Shown: piece by piece, positions 48,218-60,619 of the stretch
Layout: each line of letters opens with the position of its first letter
How positions within the stretch are numbered: the stretch's first letter is position 1
DNA from: Dioscorea cayenensis subsp. rotundata
Taxonomy: Eukaryota; Streptophyta; Magnoliopsida; Dioscoreales; Dioscoreaceae
Direction of reading: 5' to 3'
DNA: 64,000 nt
Assembly (NCBI RefSeq): GCF_009730915.1
Contig: NC_052478.1
Location: 21,556,387 to 21,620,386 of the forward strand
The notes under the pieces: generated by a model
What the model was told of the DNA's origin: nothing
Databases searched by the model: none
Seen by the model: only the letters and a program-made list of their open reading frames with translations
Made by a program: the position numbers and the translations under genes

Positions 48218-48709
48218 ATGGCCATCTCCAAGCTTGCAATTTGCTTAGCATGCATCATGGCACTAGCCATGGCAGGCCATGCAGCGGCTCAAAACTCACC
48301 GGACGACTATGTTAATGCCCACAACTCAGCTCGTAGCCAAGTCGGTGTCGGTCCAGTGACATGGGACGATACCGTGACGGCCTATGCAGAGAACTACGCC
48401 AACCAAAGAGCCAATGACTGTCAGCTCATCCATTCAAATGGACCTTATGGTGAGAATCTCTTTTGGGGTTCTGGGGCTGATTACAATGCAGTTGATGCAG
48501 TGAATTTATGGGTCTCTGAAGGCCAAGACTATGATTATAATAGTAACACTTGTGCTGAAGGGAAGGTCTGTGGGCATTACACTCAGGTGGTGTGGAGTAA
48601 CTCAACAAACATTGGTTGTGCTTGTGTGGTGTGCAACAATAACGGTGGCATCTTCATCACCTGCAACTATAACCCTGCTGGTAATATCATTGGAGAGCGC
48701 CCTTACTAA
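48218..48709 (+). CDS. PR-1: Pathogenesis-related protein 1 (CAP superfamily), copy C
   Basis: Intronless, 163 residues. Signal peptide 1-25 (ends GHAAAQ). The CAP domain has His35 (HNSAR), Glu79 (GENLFWGSG), the following acidic VSEGQDY segment and His120 (CGHYTQVVW). The six conserved cysteines are Cys68, 112, 118, 134, 139 and 149, plus an extra Cys136 (GCACVVC, where other copies have Arg or Leu), giving an odd number in the mature protein. The C-terminus [15 protein letters not shown] is the best CAPE1 match in the array. This copy also keeps the TGACG promoter motif, so by sequence it is the best candidate for a classical inducible PR-1. Its 3-prime flank is broken up by a CACTA element, a LINE and a MITE. 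Confidence 0.94.
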   Translation: MAISKLAICLACIMALAMAGHAAAQNSPDDYVNAHNSARSQVGVGPVTWDDTVTAYAENYANQRANDCQLIHSNGPYGENLFWGSGADYNAVDAVNLWVSEGQDYDYNSNTCAEGKVCGHYTQVVWSNSTNIGCACVVCNNNGGIFITCNYNPAGNIIGERPY

Positions 48710-49137
48710 GACCTTATATTTATATATATATATATATATAAGATGTCTCCTATATATATATATATATATTTGTATCAGTGTCTGTGTCTGTGTTTGTGTA
48801 TGTGGTATTATGGATGTTAAGAATAAGATGCCCCTGGTTTAATTTGTAACGGAAGATGGACTTAATTAAGGGCATTGTCTCGTGAAATAAATGAATATTT
48901 TGTGTATGCCTTTGGAGCTAGAATTATTATAATAATTACGGTTATTATAACAACCTTGAGTTCTCCTTTTTTTTCTCTTTTTTTTTTAACATGAAAAAAA
49001 TATTTTTATGTTTGCAAATTTTCCCTTTCATCTCCTTTAATATTTTTTTTTACTGAGAGATTGATCAAGACCCTATATATATAAGATATCCTATGTGTGT
49101 GTATATTTATATGTCTATGTCTTTGTTTGTGGTATAT
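48710..49137. other. 3-prime flank of PR-1 copy C up to the CACTA insertion
   Basis: Matches 42561-43130 behind copy B, including (AT)n tracts and GTGAAATAAATGAA. It breaks at GTGGTATAT, where copy B continues with GATGGATGTT. Confidence 0.7.
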
Positions 49138-52100
49138 CACTACAACAAATTTTTCAATTATTGACATATGTGATAATGTCATAAAATAATATATTTTTGT
49201 CACTAAAATTTTTTTGTGACGCTTTGTTGCCGTCACCACATTTTGTCGCCTTTGCTCCGTCGCTAAAGGGTTAATGTGACGATTACATGTTCGTCACATA
49301 ATGATACCTTTTATGTGACGAAATTATCATATTTTACCTATTTCATAATCATTAATGACATGCATTTTTATCACTAAATGTTGTGTTAAACTGTCATAAA
49401 ATGTTATGAATTGTCACTAAATTAAGGTAAAGTTTTATCATTTGTGACATTCCATTGATTTTCAAATAATAAATAATAAAAATATTTGTCACCATTTCAA
49501 ATAGAATAGCGTCATAAAAAGTGGTTAACATCACTATATATTGTTAAAAAATTATAATATTTAGTGACAAAACTCTATTTTCGTGATGATGAAAATGCGT
49601 CACTAATAAAAATATGCCATAAATTAATTTTTTTGTAATATCACAATTAATTAAATATTATATAGTTTGTAATATTTTTATAATGTCACAATCAATCATG
49701 TTTTTATGATGTATTTGTAATTTGTGATATATTTTAGTGAATATTTTTAATAAATTATATAAATTATCAAAAATTTAATTTTTGATAATATATCATAAAT
49801 AAAATTAAATCAATATTATTGCAAAAAGAAAAATAACACAATTATCATAATTTATAGTTAACCTTATGGATTAACAAATTTCAATTTTGTAAAATTTCAA
49901 TAACATTAAAAACTTATATATCAAAATAGATAACTATTCTTCATGCAACTCTTGTGGCGTTCGTGTTTATGGTGTTTTGTTGATGTAGAGCTTGCCTCAT
50001 TAAAACCTGAAATAAATATTTTTAAAATAATAAATATTAATTTATAAGAAGAGTAAATTAACAAATGTAAAGTTCAAAATATAATTATATATACATATAC
50101 ATATATACTAATATGCATCCAAAAAATTAATAAAAAGCACAATAGATAGTCATAACAAAAATTAATTGATTAATGACAAACTTTAACAATTCAAAGTGCT
50201 AATCAAACAACTATAGAAATTATAACAATAATTCCATTATAAAATAATGATAATTAAAAAATACATAAATTAATCAAAAAACACAAGAATCAATATTGTT
50301 AGCAACCCTTTGGAAAGAAAACTTTAATCTAATGATTGTAGCCGATGTCAATCTCTTTCCCATTCAAATATTCCCTTCTCCAACGGAACCATTATCACTA
50401 CAAAACCCATAAAATTAGAAGCGAATCAAGCAATTATAAAAAATTTATGAACTAATTGCATTGGAACACTAATGCAAATACTAAAAAGATTCATGAGATC
50501 TTTGATGAAGTAGGAACTTACACAAGCATTATAAAAAAAAATCAAGAACTTAAAAAAAAGTGGAAGTGTGCCTTAAGATGGAGGCAACAATAAAATAAAA
50601 AATAGACGGTAGTATAGACATTGAGAAAGAGAAATATAATGTACCTTAGTAATGATGAGAGAGAAAGAAAGTTTGAGAAAGAATAGAAATTGAGATAGAG
50701 ATTTATATAGAATTTTGTTTTTAAATATAGACTTTTTAAAAATTAAAATTATTCAGAAATTTTTATAGGATATATCTTTTTATTGAATGAAAATCTATTC
50801 AAAGTCTATATTAAAACTAACATATTTTTATATTTTTTAATTAAATTCGCAATAATTTTTTTAAAAAAATTATTAACAAATTTAAACTAAATTTAGATAA
50901 ATTAAAATTATTTAAAACTTTTTATAGGATATATCTTTTTATTGAATGAAAATCTTTTCAAATTCTATATAAAAACTAACATATTTTTATATGTTTTTAA
51001 TTAAATTCGCAATAATTTTTTTTAAAAATTATTAACAAATTTAAACCAATGAAACTTGAATTTTAAATTATTGTTTAAATATATTTCATAATAATTTAAA
51101 AAGCTTATAACAAATTTAAATCAATGAAATTTGAATTTTTAAATTAATACTCGTAGTTATAAAAAAACTTCTTTAATATCTATATAAAAATTACTTCAAT
51201 AATATAAAAGGTCTTTTTATAATTTAGTCCTTATTAATAAAATAAATTATAATATATGTGAAGGTGTTAATATAAAATATCTCTAATAAAAATCTTTAAA
51301 TATAAAAAATTCAAAAAGAGATAAATAGAGTTATTTGAATAAAAATAATTTAAACTAAATCAATATGAAATTAAACGAATATGGGGATGCTACAACCCCT
51401 ATCTTCACAATTTTTGAAAATAAACAATGTAGAAATTGATAAATATAGTTTTTAAAAAAATTATATTTTTTTAGGAAAAAAATATTTGCAAAATATCCCT
51501 TGCCCGTAGGTATTAAATTGGTTTATATAACATGAAAAATTTATATTCTTTTTGCAAAAAAATATATTGTTTTGCTTTCTCAAGTTTTTTTACTTGCAAA
51601 AGCTATTTATATTGTATAAAAATATATGATTTTAGAAAAATATTTGGAAAAGTCTTTTATTTGCTTTTATATTCGAAAAATTGGTAAGCATGATATTGAA
51701 AAATTATATTTTTATAAAAAAATATTTATAAAAATTGTTGTTTGGTTTATTAACGTTTTTGCGTGACCCACCTAAAAATTATTGTTATGTCCCTTACTCA
51801 TATCTATGTCAATTTATATAAATAATTTTTGTTATATTTTTCTCCTAAATTAATTGTAAAGCATATAAGAATGTTTACATCATTTAGCATTTTATCTTTC
51901 AATGGTATTTAGCATTTGACTACTGAAAAAAATATTAGTGAGAGATAATTAGTGTCATTAAATTTAGTAACAAATAGTGACATTATTCAATATCATCAAG
52001 TAATGCGATATTTATTTGTAATAATATTATAATATCATTATTACTTATATTTTTGGTGACAAACCTATGTGTCACAAAAAATAAATTAAGGTACATATTC

Positions 52101-52441
52101 AAATTGTCGTTGATAATATATGTTAATATTAGTAACATTATTTAAATTTAGTTTAAAAAAACAACAAATTTTTAAAATTTATCATGAAAAAAATATTATA
52201 TTAATGACGTACTATATTTGTCACTTAATATTTAAACCAGTCACTAAATGTACAAGTGCATTTGAGCTAATCCTTTTTGTGACAATATCATGTGACAATT
52301 TAAAAGTATTGTCACATAAAATTATCAAACAAGTAAAATGAGTGACTAAATAATGATTTCGTCACATTATATATTTTTTTGTGACAAAAAACCAATATGT
52401 CAAAATTAAAATTGTCACTAATCATCAATTTTGTTGTAGTG
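49138..52441. mobile_element. 3304-bp non-autonomous CACTA (En/Spm-type) element
   Basis: Begins CACTACAACAAATTTTTC and its complement begins CACTACAACAAAATTGAT; the 3-bp duplication TAT lies at 49135-49137 and 52442-52444. Both ends (about 49150-49620 and 51940-52430) are packed with GTGAC/GTCAC words in both orientations, the subterminal repeat layout to which CACTA transposases bind. The 2.3-kb interior is very AT-rich and has no transposase frame, so it depends on an autonomous partner. The paralogous flank of copy B reads through the site uninterrupted (near 43128), giving an empty-site control. Confidence 0.92.
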
Positions 52442-52682
52442 TATATATGTGATTGATATTAACAATAATAAGACCTGGTTTGTTTTGTATCAAAAGATGG
52501 GACTTAATTAAGGCCTTTGCCTCGTGAAATAAATGATTTTGTGCATGACTTCTCTTCAGCGTGAAATTATATAGGAGAAAATAACAAAAGATGACATTTG
52601 ATATCCGTTGATATTGAGTCAACTTTGTGACATAAAGTCATGCTAATGTAACACAAGTCTATAACAATATACTTGTCGGGAG

Positions 52683-55030
52683 ATGTCACTCCTCCGAGGT
52701 CTCTGGGTTGACACAGGCGGTGAGGGTGGCGACGGTGAAGAAGAGCGAGGTGGTGGTAGATTAGGTGAAGGCACGGGGAATGGACTAGGTAACATGGTCG
52801 AGGATCCAGCGGCTTCCAAGGAGGCGGCTCACGTACCTCGGAGATTTTATACGCTCAAGCAGTGTCCTCGTCCTCCTCGGGAGATCGTCGTCAGAGGATG
52901 TCGACGGCTAGCAAAAAGCTTGGATGGGTCGTGGTCCAAAGATGGTGGGGACTAAAGCGCCCTCGATCTCCGAGAAGCCCGACTTGCAGGTGCTGTTTGA
53001 GGACCTCCGTGAAAGATGGTTGGGCATCTCGCGGCTCGTTGCCCGGTTGAGATGCGTTGTAGCCCGCGTCGAAATAGGCTCCATGTCCGTTCCAAAGCGG
53101 GCGGGTCTTGGTCGAGGAAGCGGGGAGGTGCACAGGGAGTCAGTTTCTTCTGATCCGGAGGGTGGACAAAAGTTCCAAGTTGGGGTGGAGAATCAGGCAT
53201 TGGGGAGGAAGCTGGCACCGCAGCGGGTTGCTATGTCGATCCCGCTTTCGCCGGAGGTCTCTGACATTCGAGAGGAACTTGCGAAGTTGGCTATCCTCAC
53301 TCATGTGGATGGGTGTGTCAATGAATCTAGTATACTGGAGGTTGCACCAGCCATCATCAACCATGCTCTTTCGGGACCAATTACACCACTTAATGACCGT
53401 ATATTCCTGGTGCCTTTGAAGAACAGAGAGTAAGTCAAGGACGTCTGCAAGCTGGGTCAGTTCAAAGCGGCTACCAAGGATGGCCCATACACGCTCAAGC
53501 TCTCCCCATGGTCTGCGGAGATTGGGGCAGAGGGTCGTGCCTCCGGAGAAGGACAGTGGATGCATATTTGGAACCTACCGCTTCACGGTTGGTGCTGGAG
53601 CATCATTGCGGAGATGCTGAGCTCTATGGGGGAGCTGGTGGCACTCTCGCAAGCGATGATTCCTCATAAACGGTTTATCTCGGCGCTTGTGCGACGTCGT
53701 GCTGGAGTCTCTGTGCCGATGGAGATCGAACTAAGCCTAGGTATGAGGAAGTACATGGTTTTGATAACAGGGGAGCGCGAAATCCTCTCGAAGCTTCACA
53801 ACGGCCTGGGTCGATATGTGCTTGCGAAGGATGGGTCGGAGGTGGAGATCTGTGCGTCTCCTGAACGCAGATTCACTCACGAGATTCCGTTGGTGGAGAA
53901 AGAAAAGGCCCAGAAGCCGGTGCCCTCGCTTGCGGTTGAGCCCTGCTCCCGCGTTAGAGATTTGAACGTGTGTCCTAATCGGCGGTCGGAGGGTGATCTT
54001 GATGCTGTTGTGAATGGGAGTCGTTCGATTCCTCAGCTACCAGTGGTCGAGCCTTGCTCCCACGTTGGAGGCGAGATGACCGTATCTCACCGTCCGGGCT
54101 TTGGCCGGTGGACCGACAGATTTCCAGATGCCCAGGTCCGGACTGGTGGTCTGAGATTGGCTCAGTCACCCGGGCGTGAACCGTCTGGGAGGTCTGTCGT
54201 ACCGAAGGTGCAGAGCTCGAAGCATGGACGTGTCGAACATTGGAGGGCACGACCTCTGCGCAAGCTTGCTTCTTCTGCTGGGACAGGTGGCGAACAGGGA
54301 TTGCAGCTGGGGATAGCGTCCGAGGTTTCAGATTCTAAGGCTTCTTTGAGCGAGATTCCCGCCAGCGGTTCGGATCTTGCGTAAAGTGGTGGGCATGCAC
54401 ACGTCCGAAATCGCCCCACGTGTTGATAAACCCTTGGCAGGCTCTATGGATTGGGACGTGGTGTTGGATCTTAATCTAGGCCAGGAGAAAGAGCCTTCTT
54501 GTTTGGACTCATTCGCGGGGGACCCTATCTTGATTTGTGAAGTGGGCCAAGAGGTGGGCCCGAAGGTGTGTGCTGTTTCTGCACCTTCTATCGCAAGCAC
54601 TTTGGTCTCTGCGCCTGGTTCGAGAGATGTGGTTAGCCCACGTTCAAACAGGAATGGTGGACCAACAATTGGACCATCGCTTGGGTCTGAGATTGGGTTG
54701 ACAAAGGTTTTAAAAAGTATTGTAGAGTTGGAGGGGTCTGGTCCGGTTGTTGAGCCTTCTGATGAGAGAAACCATGATCTTTCAGGATTGGATTTCAGGA
54801 ATGAGACTGCACCCCCCGCCATGCTGTCCCCCTCGGGGTTTCAATGGCACTATTTAGCAGGTGTGTGGGCTTTGATCCCGGCTTCTGCTATCCAGGCGAC
54901 AGGGGTTGAGGGTCCTGGGGTGGAACAGAAGGATGTGGAGGGGGTTGAGGATTCGGAGGGAGTTGAGGATTCGGAGGGAGTTGATACGCATAAGCGACAA
55001 ATGTTGCTTCACCCGACCCAGGCTCGCTGA
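52683..55030 (+). pseudogene. LINE ORF1 remnant (DUF4283-like)
   Basis: The frame starts at ATG 52683 (Gly/Glu-rich), shifts near 52920, runs with one TAA at 53431-53433 through WMHIWNLPLHGW and ERRFTHEIPLVEKEK to about 54384, then shifts again for a Gly/Pro/Ser-rich C-terminal part to 55030. The middle part (LTHVDG, ALSGPITPLNDRIFLVPLK, LPLHGW) resembles the DUF4283-type ORF1 proteins of plant L1 elements, which bind nucleic acid. An EGVEDS 18-bp tandem repeat occurs near 54948-54985. At least two shifts and one stop make it non-functional. Confidence 0.6.
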
Positions 55031-55431
55031 GTCCGATGATTACGTGGGCTGAATTCAAAAAGAATCTTGAGAGTCATGTGCGGATCTACCTAGTGGAAAG
55101 ATTTCTTCGACTTCATATCAACTCAAGGCTACTAGAAGAAGTGATAGACCAAAGAAACCTCCATCGAGGTTTGATGAGGAGATGGAGCCGCTCAAGTCCG
55201 CTAAAAAGAAAGCTTCACGGGGAGACGACCTGGAAGGTACTTCGAACAAACCTCTCCTTATTTATGATTGGTCCAATGCGCAAATTACTAAATATTGTGG
55301 TGCATGTGGTGTTGATTTTACTGAATCTGCTAATGATTGTATCGAGCATATCCGCTTTCTTGAAAATTCCCGCATTATTAGGGAATTGGCAGAGGCCTCT
55401 GCGGAGGTCCGTGATAATTAATTGTTTCATT

Positions 55432-58400
55432 ATGAATATTGTTTCTTGGAATGTTCGGGGTCTAGGTAGACCGAGTAAACGTTTTTTGATCAAAGACTTT
55501 TTGAATTTGCACTTTGCGGATGTCTGTTGCTTACAAGAATCGAAGCTTGAGGCGATTTCACCGATAATTTGGCGGGAGATTGGAGGTGGCCGCTTGGACC
55601 AGTTTGAGTTTCTTCCTGCGAGGGGTTCGGCGGGAGGCATTATTGTATCGGGGGGAGGCATTATTGTAGGATGGAATAGTGTGCTCTTCACCGGTAAACT
55701 TGAAAGGATGAACACTTTTAGTTTAACGATAGAATTCGTCTCCAAAAAGGACAATTTTATTTGGCGTTGCACTACTGTTTATGGTCCAAATGCGCGTTCT
55801 CTTAAAGTTGCATTCTGGGAAGAGTTAAGGGAGTGTGCTAGTGCGACGAATGTGCCCTGGATTGTCTGCGGGGACTTCAATGCAATTTTTTCGCTAGAGG
55901 ATAAATCCTCTGGTGCCCCAAATTTAGAGGATGTCAGGCAAGCAAATGCCTTAATGTTTGATCTTAGTTTGCTCGAGCCCCGGCAATCAGCCGCAAGTTT
56001 ACTTGGACTAACGGGCAGGTAGATCCAATCTGGGTTAAACTGGATCGTTTCTTGGTCAGCTTTGCTTGGGTTGATAAATTCCCTAAGATCATCCAAAAGG
56101 GGCTCCCTAGAGTGGGATCTGATCATGTGCCTTTACGACTTGAAGTTGGTACCTTCTGCTCGGTACCAAGACCTTTCCGATTTGAACTGGCATGGAACAC
56201 GGTTGATGGTTTCCGAGATCTTGTCTCTTGCTGGTGGTTGGATCTAACCCTTAGTGGTTGTGGTGCTTTTATTTTCGCCAAAAAAATGGCTTACCTCAGG
56301 AATCAACTGCGATAGTGGGCCAAATATTCGTTTGGCTCGATCAAACTAAGAAAGTTGGCCTTACTAAATGATATCGAGGGGCTTGATATTATTAAGGAGT
56401 CTCGTGGCCTCTCGGAGTTAGAAACTAAAGAGGAACTGAGCCTCTTGGATAGACTGGCAGAAACCCGTAAACAATAAGAGATTTATTGGAGACAAAGATC
56501 AAGATTGCAGTGGCTCAAGGAGGGTGATGAGAATACTAAATTCTTTCATACCGTGGCAAATGGGTGAAAAAATAGAAATTTCATTCCCATCCTTCAACAT
56601 GAGGGAGCCTCTTGGTCGTCTTCGAAGGATATTGGTAGGATTTTCGCCATGCGTTTTCATCAGCAATTTGGCTCAAAACGATCCTCAAGATTTAAGACTA
56701 ATCTCCTAAAGCTATTTGAGCATAAAAGACATATTGATCTCTTGCACCTGGAACAACCGTTCCGTTTAGAGGAAATCAAGGAGGCAGTTTTTAACTTAGG
56801 TGGAGATAAAGCCCCGGGTCCTGATGGTTTTCCCATGCAATTTTTTAAAACCTTTTGGTAAACAATTAAGTTAGACCTGTTTAAATTGTGTAAGGATTTT
56901 TATTTTGGCAGGGCCAACCTAGAGCGGATCAACTGGGCTAATATTGCCCTCATTCCCAAGGTTGATTCCCCTGCGTCCCCGGGGGACTATCGACCCATCA
57001 GCCTTATTGATTCCTCTCTAAAAATTATTTCAAAACTGTTGGCGAACCGTCTGAGGAAGGTCTTGAATGATCTTGTTGACTCCGACCAGTCTGCATTCCT
57101 TAAAGGGAGATGCATCCTTGATAACATTGCCACTGCTGAGGAACTGCTTTTTAGTATGCATAAGCGGAGGTTACCGGGTCATTTACTGAAAGTGGACTTT
57201 GCGAAAGCCTTTGATCTAGTTGATTGGGACTTCTTTTGGGATCTGCTGGTGGCGAGAGGTTTTGGTGGCAAATGGATCGGTTGGATCCAGACGATTCTGT
57301 TCTCTTCTAAGGCTAACATTTTAGTGAATGGGTCTCCCAATGGTTACATTCGATATCAGCGTGGTTTGCGTCAAGGGGACCCACACTCTCCTTTGCTTTT
57401 CGTCTTAGTTACTGATGTACTAAGTACTATGTTTGATCATGCTCTGAGATCCAAAATTTTAGTTCGTGTTCCTTTAGGCTAATACGGGAGTAAGTGCAAC
57501 TTGCACTATGCGGATGATCTTCTGGTGTTCACCACGGGAGGTATTGAGGATCTTAGGATTGTTAAATTGATTTTGCTCCTGTTTGAAGTCATGTCAGGAC
57601 TTGCAACGAACTTTGACAAGACTTGTCTCTTTTCGAGTGTGATGGGCATTACTCCTGAGGACCGGGCTGCTAAAACACTCAATTGCAGTATGGGTTTACT
57701 GCCTGTCAACTATCTGGGAATACCTATTTCCGGGAGAAGACCCAGGCGACAGGATTGGGAAGGCTTAATTTTAAAAGTTAGAAGGCGGCTTTCATCCTGG
57801 AAAGTTCAGCACCTGTCGCTTGGTGGTCGTCTCATCTTGGTTAACTCGGTCCTCTCTGCCCTTCCCACCTGCTATTGGATGTCCATTTTCAGACTACCGG
57901 TTTGGGTCATCAAGAAAATTGACCAGATCAGGAGAGACTTCCTTTGGTCGGGCTCGGACATGGACAACCCTGGATGTCGGTTGGTATGTTGGAAAAATCT
58001 CTGTCGTTCCAGGGAACAAGGTGGCTAGGGTATATTGGACCTACACTTTTTCAATATGGCCCTCCTTGGTAAATGGTGGTAGAAGTTTGTCACTGATTCC
58101 AATTGGTGTGGTGCGCGCGTCATCAAGTTTAATTATGGTTTGTCGCGTTGGAACTTGTACCCTAACCTTTCGGGTCGAATTTCCTACTTTTGAAAAGGGG
58201 CATCTTGCTGCTTGCCAGCTCTTAGAGGACGCATTTTGTTTGGTAATATCTCGGGCGAGGGGGTAGGGAGAGTGAATGAGGGAGCATCGGAGGATGCGAG
58301 TCAGTGGATGCTTAATGGAAATGGTTTATTTTCGGTGAAATCTCTCTATAATTTTCTCAACGACGGTGGCCTGCAGTGTCCGATTGCGAAGTTCTTCTGG

Positions 58401-58966
58401 CGTAAATTCTGTTCTAGGAAAATCAACTTGTTTAATTGGTTGGTTTGGAAGAATCGAGTTTTGACTCATGAGAACTTGGCAATTAGAAAATGCAATAAAC
58501 TCCCAACTGCGACGTGCGTGCTGTGTCATTCTACCACGGAGACAGTTAATCATCTGTTTCTTCAGTGTCCGTACTCTAAAAGGCTTTGGGATTACTTTTG
58601 TAATTTACTTCAGTGGCCTGAGTCGCCTCCCTCTATGGGGATCCTTTGGGATTCATGGAGGGCGTCGATTCATCCTTCGTGTAGGATGCTGGGGGACTTA
58701 GTCATATAAAAGCAATTGTGTGGAACGTCTGGCTTGTTAGAAATAATTGTATTTTTAATGCCAACTTCTTGCCTGCTCATGTGCTTATTCTGAAAGTTGA
58801 TCGCATGCTACTTGTTTAGTTCTCATCTTTTTCAGCTAGTAACCAAGAAAAATTGGCGGACTCCATGACGTCCATTCGTAGAAGCCTTGAATTCCTGGAA
58901 ACTCGTGTTGCAATTCCTGATGAAGATTCAACACCGGAGGAGAACCCTAGTCTGAGTACGGGCTAG
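55432..58966 (+). pseudogene. LINE ORF2 remnant: endonuclease, reverse transcriptase, zf-RVT
   Basis: Starts MNIVSWNVRGLGRPSKR (APE endonuclease domain, with LQESK and VCGDFNAIF). A frameshift near 55990 leads into WTNGQVDPIW, LDRFLVS and SDHVPL. The reverse transcriptase follows with DKAPGPDGFPMQFFK, IALIPK, DYRPISL, AFLKGR, VDFAKAFDLVDWDF, GLRQGDPHSPLLF and the catalytic HYADDLLVF, then the zinc-binding zf-RVT region (FSVKSLYNFL, ATCVLCHSTTETVNHLFLQC). I count in-frame stops or shifts near 56313, 56476, 56567, 56859, 57480, 58025, 58190 and 58700, so it is dead although complete in domain order. Confidence 0.9.
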
Positions 58967-59190
58967 TGGTCTGTTGTGGATTGGAGGATGCCCGGCGGCC
59001 TCTCATGGAACTGGACCTTTATTTTGTGTTGGCTTGTTTTGTACCACATCTAGTGGATTGTGCTACTCTGTACTATCTTTTTATTTAATGAATATGGTTT
59101 ATCCACTTTTTCAAAAAAAAAAAACCTCCTGGTAGTATTTGGCAAACTTAAAAAAAGCCTCCGGTTCTAATTTGAACAATATATTAATTA

Positions 59191-59695
59191 GGGAAAAGTA
59201 CAAAAAAAACCCATGTGGTTTCCGAGTTTTGCAAAATAAGGAATGAGGAATTTTTTTTTCGATTCTATGATATGTGGTTTCCCGATTTGCAAAAAAAAGG
59301 GAAAAAACCGATTAACTGCAGTTAACTTTTTCCGGTTTTAGCGAGGGGCAAAAATTGTCTATTTATGTAAAAAAAATCACTATGTGGCTTAAAAAAACAA
59401 GATTTTTTTCAACATGATTTTTGTTTGATTTTTTTGGAATTTATGTTTTTCTTGTTTAGTGAAATTTTAGAAGAGAAATAAATTTAAAAAATACATTTTT
59501 TTTATGTCATATAAGTTGACTTTTAAATAAAATAACGATTTTGCCCTTGTGAGTTAACACCGTTAATTGCTAGATAACGGTTTTTCCCTTTTTTGCAAAA
59601 CTAGAAAATCACATATCATAGAATCGAAAAAAAAATTCATCATTCCTTATTTTGCAAAACTCAGAAACCACATGGGTTTTTTTTGTACTTTTCCC
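59191..59695. mobile_element. 505-bp Mutator-type MITE with long TIRs and 9-bp TSD
   Basis: Starts GGGAAAAGTACAAAAAAAAC and the complement of its end is the same. Terminal inverted repeats exceed 100 bp (CATGTGGTTTC, GAGTTTTGCAAAATAAGG, CGATTCTATGATATGTG in both arms). A perfect 9-bp duplication, TATTAATTA, flanks it at 59182-59190 and 59696-59704. No coding capacity. The copy B flank has a single AATTAATACC at the equivalent site (about 43333), so this insertion is specific to the copy C unit. Confidence 0.9.
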
Positions 59696-59704
59696 TATTA
59701 ATTA

Positions 59705-60162
59705 ATACCCTAGATGGCAGCCTCTCCCTTTTTTTCCTTTTTTTTTTTCCAAAAACATCGCCAAAACATTTTTATATATGTTTGTCCAATTCATTTCTTT
59801 TTTTATCTTTTTATTTTTTTATTTACTTATTTTTCCATTTTCTCAGTGATCACCCAATTGTTTGCCTTAATTATGTGAGTTCATTTCTCCCTAATTCTAG
59901 AGAAAGTTAGCGAGAGTGAGCTTTCTGGTGAGTGAAAAATTAAGGTGGAACATGAACCAGAGTAAGGGTGCAATAATAATTATACGATGCTAAAAAAAGA
60001 TTAAAAGAAAACTTATTTTAAATGAAAACATTCATAGAGTAAATGCAAGGGAGCTTTGTCCTAGGACCTCATGGTCCTTCCTGAGTACAATTTATTATAA
60101 AGTTTTTTTTAGGAAAAAAAAATAAAATAATAAAAGAGATGTTCCTTCACAAGATTTTGGGG
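59705..60162. other. Array flank shared with copy B
   Basis: Continues the unit behind copy C, colinear with 43335-44100 without the 43417-43672 insertion. Confidence 0.7.
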
Positions 60163-60525
60163 CAAAAATTTTATGCTAACCGCTTTTGGGTCAATTGGCA
60201 TCGGGTCCCTTGTGTAAGGTATTTATTTCGAGAAGGATCTGGGATTGAACCTCATAGCCTACGTAAGGTGAGGGGCATGTGGGTCGGCGTTGAGCTTTGT
60301 GTTAGAGGGCCCATATACTTTAGGCCGATATTTGTTTTAAAATATTTCCACTAAAAATTTAGTACCACATTGCCTAGCTACAAGAACTTCATCCACTTTA
60401 TATATAGTACTATTTATTATCTTTTAACTTTATTTTAGTGGTTATGCTCTCTTACGCGTAGGCGCAGGGGTGCAAATTTCAGGGTTTGGATCCGGAGGAC
60501 AGTGCTCTTAAGAAGTTCGATGATG
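60163..60525. mobile_element. Insertion of about 360 bp with tRNA-like words (SINE candidate)
   Basis: Absent from the paralogous unit, which goes from ACAAGATATTGGG to CGATGATGTAGC with about 40 AT-rich bases between. It contains GGGTCAATTGGCATCGGGTCCC and, 40 bases on, GGGATTGAACCTC, loosely like boxes A and B of tRNA-derived SINEs. A second similar pair, TAGTGGTTATGCTCTC and GGGTTTGGATCC, lies at 60437-60505. No clear target duplication or tail, so this may be two overlapping old SINEs or something else. Confidence 0.35.
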
Positions 60526-60619
60526 TAGCTTTTTCCTGCGTGGCTAGCATGTGCATTATTTGTATCAACTAATATATAGTGTGCTTAGAACCATGATATT
60601 AATCTCACGAGAACTGAAA

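Larger units (their letters stand above)
52584..59124 (+). mobile_element. L1-type LINE, near full length, decayed
   Basis: About 6.5 kb ending in an A12 tail at 59113-59124. It interrupts the copy C flank between GAGAAAATAA (compare 43275) and CCTGGTAGTATTTGG (compare 43290). The body from 52683 is far GC-richer than the surroundings and contains ORF1 and ORF2 remnants in order. The first 100 bases (52584-52682) are AT-rich and may be LINE leader or other inserted DNA. I could not find a clear target duplication. Confidence 0.82.

Noticed and set aside
53140-53565. Minus-strand frame of 141 codons inside the LINE
   Set aside because: Shadow of LINE ORF1, as are the other minus-strand frames at 52891-54822 and 55215-56126.
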